The position numbers were made by a program, and so were the translations under genes. Below are positions 36,880-46,745 of a stretch of DNA of 64,000 bases, in pieces; within the stretch, counting starts at the first letter, position 1, and each line of letters starts with the position of its first letter. The notes beneath the pieces were generated by a model. That model was not told the DNA's origin and did no database searches. It saw only the letters and a program-made list of their open reading frames with translations. Source of the stretch: Haliclystus octoradiatus (taxonomy: Eukaryota > Cnidaria > Staurozoa > Stauromedusae > Haliclystidae); contig OU744446.1 in assembly GCA_916610825.1 (NCBI GenBank), positions 23,698,445-23,762,444 on the forward strand, given 5' to 3'.

Positions 36880-38747
36880 TTAAGTATTCCTTGTTGGTGT
36901 TTGAAGCCCAGTACAAGGTAATGTGCTATTTACAGATATATTGGTATTACTCACTACTTCTTGCGAATAACTAGGGTTAGGATTTAAGTTGGGACTGTGA
37001 TTAATGTAGGGATTAGGGTTATAATTTGGTACAAAATTTGATGGTGGCATATGGTATGCTGGGGGAGACATAACTTGGCTGCGATACAAGTGACTCTCAT
37101 TTTGTTGTAGCTCTAGCATCATCTTCATGAACTGCATATCATGTTGCCTATTTTTCTCAGCCTCTTCTTTCGCAAATTCAATGAAGCTGGCAACAGGATC
37201 ATTATTTTTTATATCTTTCAATGCCCTCAAAATTTCATCCACTTGCTCCTTTTTTGTATCTTTTTTAGTAAGTCCTTTAATGGGGACAAATTGGTTTAAA
37301 TCGATGCCAGGGCTATTATCCGAAGAACTGCTACCTGGGGAAACTGAAGGCTCTGGAATTGGTTCTAATGCTTGTTCTGGCTGGCAAGATTCTCTGGATT
37401 GTACAAGTGGAAAAAGTTTTTTGAACCATTTTCCAATCTCTTCATCTTCCTCTAATGCGGAGATACCAGTTGCCGTTTTTATCGTCAATGCAACTTTCTT
37501 GCAATATGAAATGCATTTTTTAAATTTATCCCGCACCTGAAACACTTGAAGATTACAAACCTCAGGAGTTTTATAATTTTCCATTCGTTCAGAAAGCTGC
37601 CTTATAACATTTTCATAATAAACCGAATTTTTTTTGTTTGGAGTATTAGTAAAAATTAGTTCCTTCTGTAACTTGGCATCACTTGTAATGATGTCCACCA
37701 CATCTACCACATATGCTGATTTCCAGATTGCTCTTTCTGCAGGAACCTTCTTTTCAAGTTTCATCTTTTTAGCTGCAGGTGGTAGTGCAGCTTTTGTTGA
37801 ATCTTTTCCTTGTTTCTTTGGCAATGGTTTGATACTTATTTCTGGAGACGAGGGAGGTCCATCATCTGACTCGTATAGACATGCCACTGAAAACCTTGAT
37901 GAACGATTTTCTTCTGGGAAAAGCTCGGATGCCTCATCACTAAAATGCAATATAAAAAGGTTCAAAAAGTATGATAAAAAAAAGATGTGGCAGTTGAAAT
38001 AATAAGCTACCAACAATAAAATGGTCATTATAAATACTAAAACTAGCCAACAGAGAAACCTGTATATAACAGCGAGCTATGAGACGTAAATACATTGGTT
38101 GCTATATGCAGGTGGCCTTCATATACAGGGTTGACTTTATAGAAACAATATTTGTACATTACAAGAGTGACCAATATAGAAGTAAAGTTTTTAGCAGCTT
38201 GACTGTAGTAGTACTAATTCAGCCAGATTGAATACAGAAGAAAAATCATTGAATGCACAAAGAAAGGGGGGGGGGCTGTTTCTAAATTGCCTCAATTTTA
38301 GAGACTTAGCAGAAATCAACCAACTATACATTTAAATATAATTATTTGTGAAATTTTCAAGTTACTATCCAAATACCACATAATACACAACATATGCTGC
38401 TCTACGTTGCTTAATTATTGCTTACTTTGGCCTTCAATTTAAAATGTAATCATTTGAATCAAGTTCATATATACATTTATTGGTGTCAATAATAATAATT
38501 GATATTTATTGAAGACACAATACATAAATGCATTGTAGATTACTAACCTGCTGGTTGGAGATGGTCTACAAGTTTTGCAATAACCTACACTAGCTTGGGC
38601 CTTCCACCCTTCTGCTTCTTCTTCTTTCTCCTCATATGTTGAACATTTATAGCGAAGACACACAGGTAAACTGCAGTCAATGCAGGTGTACTTGGTTTCA
38701 CACCAACACAGATAACATTTTGGAACACTGTTGTCAGTCATAATCAA
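36880..38747 (-). CDS. Harbinger accessory protein: Cys-rich N-terminus plus MADF/Myb-like domain
   Basis: Exon 1 is 38747-38548 and exon 2 is 37939-36880, joined AG/T in frame (donor CAG/GTTAGT, acceptor TTTTAG). The protein is about 419 aa. Exon 1 encodes a Cys-rich segment (CYLCWCETKYTC, CIDCSLPVC, GYCKTC) that looks zinc-binding. Exon 2 has a basic linker (KKMKLEKKVPAERAIWKSAY), a helical domain resembling the MADF/Myb-SANT-like domain of Harbinger second proteins (SVYYENVIRQLSERM, RDKFKKCISYCKK, GKWFKKLFPLVQSRES), and a Glu/Gln-rich C-terminal helix then an Asn/Pro-rich tail. In studied Harbingers the partner binds subterminal DNA and carries the transposase into the nucleus; that role here is inference. 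The Cys-rich exon is not one I associate with classical Harbinger partners. Confidence 0.8.
38051..38205. mobile_element. Pogo-like MITE in the accessory-gene intron
   Basis: Left CAGAGAAACCTGTATATAAC, right CAGCTTGACTG followed by TA. Interior resembles 4430-4607. 155 bp, degenerate. Confidence 0.55.
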
Positions 38748-39360
38748 GCAGAAATATTTAAAACAAAAAAACTTGAGTTAAAGAAAATTGAGAAATAAAT
38801 CACAACCTGATGATCGTACACATGTCAGGGATTTAATAAACTACAATCAAAGAATGCTATATTTATTCACATTTTCACAAGTAATTTATTTGTTTAATAT
38901 TATGCAATAAGTAGATTGACGACATAATGTGGTCAAGACGTGGACACATGGTGTAACCTAGTGTCCCAAATTATGATTAAAGTGGGAATTGTCACATTAG
39001 AATTACGAAATAACGTACGACCGATTTAATAGGATCATTAATAGATAAATTGAAAAACTAATGTGTTTACAAATGTGTAGTTGCATTGACAAAGATTAAT
39101 ATTCCTTCATAGTAAATAACAGTACCTCTCCTCCTCTTTGAATGGGTACTGCAGACAGTTTCAACTTCGAAGGAAACTAATTTAGTTATTATTATATTCC
39201 ATTTAGGTGGCCAACCTAATCATGATTGAATAATTGGATGTTGACATCGTGAAGTGCCCTCAGCAATAAAGATCTTTAAATAAGCCCCAATATACAGAGT
39301 GTGTATTACACACTATGAGACATTCATATATGTCAATGCATTAAAAGTGTTCAAGTGTAC

Positions 39361-39422
39361 AGATTTATCATTATTTTGAGTTTGTCAGTTGAGATTTATC
39401 ATTATTTTGAGTTTGTCAGTTG
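39361..39422 (+). repeat. 31-bp perfect tandem duplicate
   Basis: AGATTTATCATTATTTTGAG plus TTTGTCAGTTG occurs twice back to back (39361-39391, 39392-39422) inside the right flank of the Harbinger. Confidence 0.95.
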
Positions 39423-39676
39423 ACGTCCATTTTGATATATTTTCGCGCGTTAAATTTAAAACATTGATGTGCGCATGTGCGCATACTAAATGTGATGGGA
39501 ATAAATTATGCTGGAAGCACGGCACATGATAAGCACGCCCCTTAAAACAGCTGCCATGCCGACGCCGCTCAGAGCGGCAACCGTTGTCGAGCTTCGTGCT
39601 TTTGCCGAGCCAGACAAATTGCGTCGTGCTTTACTGATTTATACGTCGCGCTTTTGCCACGCCGCGCCAGAAAACT

Positions 39677-39714
39677 AGCACGGCGCATGAAAAGCACGAC
39701 GTTTGTAGACTGCC
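39677..39714 (-). repeat. Harbinger right TIR
   Basis: Reverse complement begins GGCAGTCTACAAACGTCGTG. Followed directly by TTA at 39715. Confidence 0.92.
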
Positions 39715-39913
39715 TTAGACAACAAATGAATTCAATTTCTTCCGCCATGAGTCGTTTTCGAGTTTTTCTGTTGTTTATATTCCGATGTAATGCTATGTCT
39801 TCCTATCCAGCACGATGACTTCTTTTTATTTGATAAGCTGTTTTCTAAAGTTCTAACTATGTTCCTTTTTCACTCTTGTAGGCTACTAACTTTCAAGAAT
39901 TCAGTTTAGCAAA

Positions 39914-40288
39914 ATGGTGGCATCATTTAATATTTTGCTGTCGGTGTTGTTATTGCATTGCTGTGTTGAATTCAGTTATGCAGATACATGGTCTAGAGCT
40001 GGTATTAGTATTTATTGTAAAGTTGAACCATACTCAAAAGTTATTCAACAGAGTGGATGTCCAACTCAAAGTGTTTCAGTAAACGCATGCCTTGGACTGT
40101 GTCGCTCACTTTCACAACCATTGAATCAAGCACCATATTTTATTAATAAATGTCAGTGTTGTAAACCAACTGATGATGGAAAAATGATCTTAGAGTTTGA
40201 TTTAAAGGGTTGTTCGCCTGGAGTTAGCAGTAAGGTTATAGTTGAATCAGCAAACAAATGCCAATGTAGACTTTGCTCATGCAAATAA
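39914..40288 (+). CDS. Secreted cystine-knot (CTCK) protein, bursicon-alpha-like
   Basis: 124 aa in a single coding exon. A signal peptide (hydrophobic residues 5-22) precedes a domain with 12 cysteines. Eleven follow the order C, C, C-x-G-x-C (ACLGLC), C-x-C-C (KCQCCKP), C, C-x-C-x-x-C (KCQCRLC), as in bursicon alpha, norrin/DAN and mucin C-terminal cystine knots; the last cysteine is extra. Glycoprotein-hormone alpha-type subunits lack the C-x-C-C, so I prefer bursicon-like or generic CTCK. Such proteins are secreted as dimers and act through leucine-rich-repeat GPCRs or antagonise BMP. Which of these applies cannot be told here. An acceptor-like CTCTTGTAG ends at 39882, so a 5' UTR intron is possible. 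The stop codon overlaps an AATAAA (40284-40289). The gene starts 200 bp from the Harbinger end. Confidence 0.85.
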   Translation: MVASFNILLSVLLLHCCVEFSYADTWSRAGISIYCKVEPYSKVIQQSGCPTQSVSVNACLGLCRSLSQPLNQAPYFINKCQCCKPTDDGKMILEFDLKGCSPGVSSKVIVESANKCQCRLCSCK

Positions 40289-41058
40289 ATATGGATTAAT
40301 AACTTAAAAGCATAGGCCTACGCTGTGTGCTTAATTGGATTGGAGTTGAAGTTGAATGCATATGATGTTACCAACTATATATAGACCTACGTCGTACATG
40401 ATCTATTGTTTTTAACTTTACGAAAAAGTTTGAAAAGATATTTTAACAGGCCCATTATATATCAGCTAGCAATATAACCTTCGCTAAAGAATTAGAAGCT
40501 GGACTTGAATTTGGTTTTAGCGAAAATGTACGAAATCTGAAATTATACATATCGGATTTACTACTTAAACTGAATTGTTTGTTTCTGAATATGTATACAT
40601 GCATTCAATTATGTTGTATATAATTAATCAATTTAAACCTAATGAAATAATACTTCTAATATGCGCGGAACCTATGACGTCAGAATACATTATAGAATAT
40701 AGATTAATTTAGGTACTGTAATTTTAATTGAGTCACATTTAAATTATTATTATGATTTTGTATGTAGATATATAACAAGAACAGTATATCCTACTAAAAA
40801 ATATCACTATTTGATTCACCAGAGTTGGATTGGGGACATCCATGGAGATCCCTTCTGACGTAAAGCCGCAAAGTTACATTTTGTTTCGATACGAAAAATA
40901 CAAAACGAAAATAGAAAAGAAAGGGATAAAAACATAGATAAAGACACGGTGGTTTGAATTTATACTATTTTTGTACATTCTGTTGGAGAATTCGGAAAAC
41001 TAGCGTAGCCTACATACGTTTGAAGCAGCTCTCTTTTATATGCTAAGAAGATGCTTAG

Positions 41059-41167
41059 AATCATCTCCAGTAAATATTACATACAGTTATATAAAAGAAA
41101 AATGTGGGAGGAGTCCTCCCACATTTTTCTTTTATATAACTGTATGTAATATTTACTGGAGATGATT
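41059..41167. repeat. Perfect 53-bp inverted repeat with 3-nt loop
   Basis: Left arm 41059-41111, loop AGT 41112-41114, right arm 41115-41167. I compared the arms base by base and found no mismatch. The left arm begins AATCATCTCCAGTAAATATT and ends AATGTGGGAGG. A transcript would fold into a long perfect hairpin. It may be a foldback mobile element, a small-RNA precursor, or a sequencing/assembly fold-back artefact. Confidence 0.97.
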
Positions 41168-42054
41168 CAGGAGGAATAAGTCTCAACCGCCATTCAGCAA
41201 ATATGAGCAGTTTTCCAGAAAAAATGAGCTCCTTCGTTTCCTAGAACCATGCTAGAACTAGAACATTAAAATGTAAGTTGTTGACGTTCGGAATTCGACA
41301 AAACGAACTATTTTCGGTTTCCAGCGTCGACTATAGTTTCAAAATAGTTATCAACTAGACTATATAGTTATCAAAGTGGGTGGGGGGTGCTTAAAGCATT
41401 CCGGCCGACGAAAAGAGCGTGGTCAATTTTCTCTCGAAATACGATTCGTACCTTTATTTATTAGTCAAGCGGCGTCCATGAAGGGAGATACCTTATCTTC
41501 GAGGAAGATCCAGAGTAAAGTTTTGGATTGATCGGTTATTGCTGAATAAATGTGCAAGGGAAGTACTCCTATAATGCGTGATCGTACATCATTAACCAGC
41601 AGATATAGCATCTTATTTTCAGAAGTTCAGGACATGCCCTTCATTGAATAAATATGATTTCATTCTTTCTCGGGAAAGCTGAAAATTTAAATCTTTTTCA
41701 TCGCCGCAGTAAAAACTTCAAGCCCTGGATATTTTTGAGAACAGTTGTGAAACAGTGAATTTTTCACGCTCTGCTAAGGAATTTTTTGTGAAATACGTCC
41801 GCGACAGGAGACTCATATATTCACAATCAGAATGCACTGGGAAGATCTTGCATGCTCTCAAATGATTGATTGAGTTTGGAAATGGAACAGTGCTATAGTA
41901 AACTTTTCACTTCTACAATGGATTGTCTGTTGGTGGAAATGCAATTAAGTATGATATATTTTCTTGATTCTAGCAAGTAAGAATATGTTTTTCCCGACAA
42001 AACTAACGTTCGGAACTGTTTTGCCCGACGAAATTTCAAAACCGAAAGTTGTCC

Positions 42055-42074
42055 CACACACACACACACACACA
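42055..42074. repeat. (CA)10 microsatellite
   Basis: Uninterrupted CA dinucleotides. Confidence 0.97.
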
Positions 42075-43643
42075 CTATATTCGGCCTTGTAGCCATCCAA
42101 CCGTGAATGCTGAGCATGTGAGATGTATGTAATGTATGGTATACTTTGGTTATTATTTGTCAGGAGTAATTTAGGAATAAATAGAATTATTAGCTGCTTG
42201 TAATCAGGATCCAGCTTATTAATGCAACTACACGTGTGGAGTTTCAATAATGGTTCATGTCTGCTACTAAAGATAGTAGTGCATGCTAGCACCGTGCACT
42301 AATTTGACATACGACGATGACAATCTAAACAATGATGCTGGTATTTGTCGGGATTATTGGAAGAACGACAATAAACTGGGTCATATTGTTGACATAGTGT
42401 TGCTATTTTTCGCATTGTTGCATTCTGCTTGTGAAGGGCAGTTTTCCAGGGTGTGGTCTGTCTGCAGTATGATGGTTGAGTGCCTAAATCAGAGATGATA
42501 ACCAGTAGTACAGTCTTCAAGCAGCTGTCCTCGGAAATGGATCATAGGTGTACACATTATATAGCAATTCATCTGAAACAATAGGAAATTTTCACTCGTG
42601 CGTTGGACATTATCACTTTGTCTACGTACCCTCATATAGTTGCTCAGGGGTCGAAGATCTCGCAAAAGATTATCCTGGGAACGCTTTGTGATTTCGAAAA
42701 TCTTCCGACTTGATTTGATTTGATATATTTTGTCAAAGTGATAAGGAAAATTTTGGAAGGCAAATGAAGGGTCTGAAACAACTCCACTCTCAACTTACAT
42801 ACAGCTTTGAAAAGAACATTGTTAGTTATACATTGTAAAGTTATAAAAGTTCTAATTAGCCGGTACATGATTAATGATTATACTATTTACATATTTTGCA
42901 AAAACGTGATAAATCAATAATACCATCTATATTGTTTTTAAAAATTGATTTTAGAGCTAACAATATCTTTTCACGAGGCATTCCACTATGGAATTACACG
43001 GTGACAGAATAAATGATTTGTAGTCTCAAGGCATGGCATTTTTAATGCTTTCAGTTTAAGGTGATGTCCACGTAAAGTGTACTTTGATAGGTATGGTCGT
43101 ATTTAATTGACAATGTATCCATATTTAGATCTACTGAGGTATGAGTGATTTTGAATAACATGGTTAAATCAGCTTTTACTCGTTTTAATTCCAATGATTG
43201 TAGCTGAAGAATATGTAAGACTCTGTCAAAGCTCTCATAATACAAATGCATTCGTTTACAAACTCTCCTAGTATGCTAATAATGGACATTTTCTACCAAA
43301 TTAATATCTTTGTGCAGCCGTTGGTTCCATGTTAAAGATGCTGATTAAGAAAGAGATCTACTGACGTATACTTTGTAAGCATGAATCAAAATGTCAATTT
43401 TATTAGAATGGAAACATTTAAAAATTAGTTATGATACTAAATTTGCTTTTGCAGCTATCATAGAGCAGTGAGATGATAGTTTGAGGTCAGGGGTTAAAAT
43501 AAATCCTGGTCATGAACATTGGCAACATTGACAATATCTATGTTTCCAATACAGTAAGACGATTGAGATATCTTCAGGTTACCCTGTGGAAAATATGCAA
43601 CAGTTTTCATATATATATTCGCAATTGCCAAGTTTCAACCCAG

Positions 43644-44290
43644 TTACAAAGATTTTGTAGAGTATGTCCCACAGGCTATCAGATATGTCATTACGAAAAT
43701 CAGACTATCATAAGCAAAATGTTGAACCTGTGTTGGCTTCTCAATCTCAAGGCAGCTAACAATGTCGTTAATAAATAGAAGAAATAAAAGTGGACAAAGA
43801 ACGGATCCCTGAGGAGCACCACTAGTAACAGATTTTTGAGATGATAAAACCTTTTCCATTGATACAGCTTGGACGCGTTAAATAAGGAGGCTGAAATCCA
43901 GTGAAAAAGTTCAAACTTATATATAATGCAGTAAGCGTAGTTTTGATAATAGCTTCGGGTGTGACATAGTGCCAAAGGCTTTACTACATTAAAGTCAATG
44001 TATACACTATCGACCATCGATTGTTCATCAGATGCCATAGTCCATTTATTTAGAGTTTCAATCAGTTGTGTACACGTAAAACCATGTTGTGCAGCAGTTA
44101 TCAATTTGTTTTGACGTAAATATAAAAGTAATTCAGACTTAATTATCGATTCCATTATCTTGCATAAGATGCAAATCAGGGATATTAATTGGTCGGTCAT
44201 TTTTGAAAAAGATGATTTCCCTGTCATCAACATAGGAATCCCAATACCACATTTCCATATCTCAGGTAATTATCCAGATCATAGTGATAA
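43644..44290 (-). pseudogene. Non-LTR retrotransposon reverse transcriptase fragment A
   Basis: Minus-strand frames resemble LINE reverse transcriptase: PEIWKCGIGIP then DQLISLICILCKIMESII (the 'YRPISLLxxLxKIxE' block), AAQHGF, a VYIDF block, and SGAPQGSVLCPLLFLLFIND. The catalytic FADD motif reads FAYDS, the two frames are offset by a frameshift near 43860, and no thumb domain follows. Dead fragment; CR1/Jockey/L2-like by general appearance only. Confidence 0.85.
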
Positions 44291-44605
44291 TTCAAAAAGC
44301 ATATAATAAGGAGGGTAGTTCAACTCCTCGATGAGTGGCTTCATAAAGATTGAGCTAGATACCCATCGGGAGCTTTGCCAGTTTAGATCTTCAAGCTTGC
44401 CCCCTCTCCATCTTAGAAATGTTGCGTTTTTTGCTATCGAAATAAAGATAATGATGGACTGTGGGTTGATGACAATGCTGCTGTGTTATCCGGATTGGCG
44501 TAACATAGAGCTGATGATGACCTTCTACCATGCGAAGAAGGTATGTGCTGCGTGAGATTAATAATCCTTCAAAACTCCTTGAAAATAAAATAGATTGTGA
44601 TAAAA

Positions 44606-45740
44606 TTATTTGTTAATTTTAGGTCTATTGTTCTCCTGAAGGATTCCTAATACACTGATGGTATTTCTATTTCCCCTCTGGATTGCCACGGATGTTCTCC
44701 GCCACAGAAAGGATCGTTTCTCATCTGCTTTTTTGATGACCAGTTTCCTAAATTCATTCATAAAGCGTTCGCCTTTTTCTCCAAATGTTCCTGTAGTTGT
44801 GATGTGATGTGATGTGATGTGATAGAGATTTATTTGAGACATATAAACAAGGGATACAATGTTACATTTGTTAAACTACACTATCTTTTAATTACATAAG
44901 ATAAAATAAAGCTCTCGATTCTTGATGCCTATTACTGACCATTTACAGCCAATCATAACTATATTACTGTAGTTATATTTATTTATTTATTTATTTATAC
45001 TTCGCTTAATAACTGTTTGTTTATTTAATAGAGTTGGACCTCTGTAGGTAAAGCTTCTTTTGTAGTGATATGTTCTATGTTTTGGAATTTTATAACTTGT
45101 AACTTCTTGTAACCGTGTTGATTTGGAATGCTGGTAGATTTTCATAAAAGATTCCAGGTCTTCACAGAAGTTGCCATGCAGTGCCTGATGTGCGATTGTT
45201 GATAATTGCAACTCTATTCATTCACTCATACTGAGCCAATTAAGTTTAACAAGAGAATCTTCCATTCTATCATATTTTCGTTGTCCAAGTACTAACTTCG
45301 CTGCGCGATTTATTATACCTCTTTCTACTCGCTGAAGTTGTGTTGCAGAACATGAACTCCAAGATGGTAACGCATAGAATGCGGGTGTTACAATCATGCT
45401 CTGCACAATATTGAGTAGTTGATCACATGGTATATCCTGTTTAAGTCGGTAAAGATTTATAAATCGCCAGTTTGCAGTTTTCAGAACTGTGTCAATGTGT
45501 TTTTTAAATGATAAGTTACTGTCGTATATCACCCCCAAATTTCTGCTATGTTCAGAATATTCAGAATAGTTTCTGCTGCCATTGCCTGAAATTCATATCC
45601 TTGCCCGAGGCATTCATATTTTTTCTCTTTCTTTGCCTCCGCAGCTTCGGCCGCTGCACTGGCTATAATTGTCGATTGGCCGAGGTTTAATGCTGCATAT
45701 GCATGATTCTACACAAGTGAAATCCCATGCCAGAAATCTG
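44606..45740 (-). pseudogene. Older retroelement-type ORF split by a LINE insertion
   Basis: Upstream part 45546-45740 reads STIIASAAAEAAEAKKEKKY and GYEFQAMAAET. Downstream part 44606-44798 reads TTGTFGEKGERFMNEF, RSFLWRRTSVAIQRGNRN and ISVLGIL. Both belong to a C-terminal pattern I know from multicopy reverse-transcriptase-type ORFs of aquatic invertebrates ('FxPxxxETxGxxG...LxxRxSxAxQRGNxxxxxG'). They join if the intervening LINE fragment is removed. Function unknown. Confidence 0.45.
44799..45545 (-). mobile_element. LINE 3'-end fragment B with (ATCAC)n tail
   Basis: Minus-strand frames 45538-45218 and 45211-44987 match the C-terminus of L2/CR1-type reverse transcriptases: MGVIYDSNLSFKKHIDTVLK, QLLNIVQSMIVTPAFYALPS, RVERGIINRAAKLVLGQ, YDRMEDSLVKLNWL, then LSTIAHQALHG and RGPTLLNKQ. 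The 3' end has a TTTA run (44976-44999) and closes on an ATCAC microsatellite (44799-44823 as GATGT). 5'-truncated, one stop between the two frames. Sits inside the ORF relic at 44606-45740. Confidence 0.8.
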
Positions 45741-46745
45741 CCTCTCTACCAAGGTATCTGAGTTAGGCCATCTGACCTTTTCCCGTCTTCTCGACTGAGG
45801 ATTGGAGGTTCTAATAGAGATGGGGATGTGGCATTTGCTGTATTCAATGCTATGTGTATGATTGCGATAACTTCAGAATGACTGGAATCTGGTTTAACAA
45901 ACAAAATATTTTAGTTTAGGAGTTTTGAAGAAATGTGTGTAAATAAAGCCATAGTAATTACAAAAAAATGCATAAATTAAAAATCAACTTCACTAAATAA
46001 AACTTGGAAAAAAATAATAATAATCCTTCATAGATATCTCTAATATTGATATCACCATATTTCAAATATGTTAGCAAAATTGCTGTGCTAATGCCAAACA
46101 CACACTCTTGCCCAATTATTCGTCCAATAAAATTGCAACGACTTTCTTAACTTATTTCAGAAACGTAAACGCGGTATCTCCAATTAAATGGGAATGACGA
46201 AATGGTTACCTAAAATGGGCTAGTTTGTTGTTTGTTTTTGAATTGATAATCATATTACCACAAATCATGTTAGCTTAATTTCGCTGGAGTGGTTGGTGAG
46301 TTGGTTAGTATTTCTGGAGCATGTGTAAGTATTAATTGCCGGATGGAAAAGATCATGCGGTCCGAGTTCCAACGCCCACTGCACTAAGACTAGAACAAAG
46401 ATCGGACAGTTCTATTGGGAAGTGAATATAAAATTAAAATTTAATTTGTATCAACTTTGACTTTGCTTTGAATGTACATGTTGAAATTTATGATAGGCTA
46501 TATACATTATACATGACATTTTATACAGTGAGGTTTTTATAATATTCGTTGAAGTCAAAATCGGCTTCTTTCAGCAGAAGTATTGTCAAGTTTTTTAGCA
46601 TCAAATTCTTACTATTACAAATCGTCTACCATTTTATACAGCATATATAAGATCATTGGAATTGCTCCATTTCCAATGCATTGTCATAAATTGTACGTTT
46701 ATGAGGAAGGTCAATATATACTAAAGTAATACTTGAATCTGTTTG
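45741..46745. other. 3' flank of the homeobox gene
   Basis: No exon recognised. At 46283-46395 a GTTGGTGAGTTGGTTAG / GAGTTCCAACGCC pair weakly recalls pol III A and B boxes (SINE-like), not strong enough for its own entry. Confidence 0.4.

Larger units (their letters stand above)
34289..39714. mobile_element. Complete PIF/Harbinger DNA transposon
   Basis: 5426 bp. TTA target duplication on both sides (34286-34288 and 39715-39717). TIRs of 38 bp begin GGCAGTCT and match at 35 of 38 positions. It encodes an intact HARBI1-type transposase (+) and a convergent two-exon accessory protein (-), the two-gene layout of autonomous Harbingers. Subterminal regions repeat GC-rich CGTGCTTT/GCACGGC words. 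Two pogo-like MITEs have landed inside it (36070-36245 between the genes, 38051-38205 in the accessory gene's intron), so it is not brand new. Confidence 0.93.
40289..43643. other. Intergenic between the cystine-knot gene and retroelement relics
   Basis: No conserved exon found. Holds the perfect inverted repeat at 41059-41167 and a CA microsatellite. Open frames at 41893-42292 and 42283-42520 overlap on opposite strands and show no family motifs. Confidence 0.5.

Noticed and set aside
37127..38002. Plus-strand ORFs of 137 and 122 aa
   Set aside because: Antisense shadows of the Harbinger accessory gene.
39914..40288. Calling the cystine-knot protein a glycoprotein hormone subunit (GPA2/GPB5)
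   Set aside because: The C-x-C-C arrangement and C-x-C-x-x-C end fit bursicon-alpha/CTCK better than GPA2, and the GPB5 pattern does not fit.
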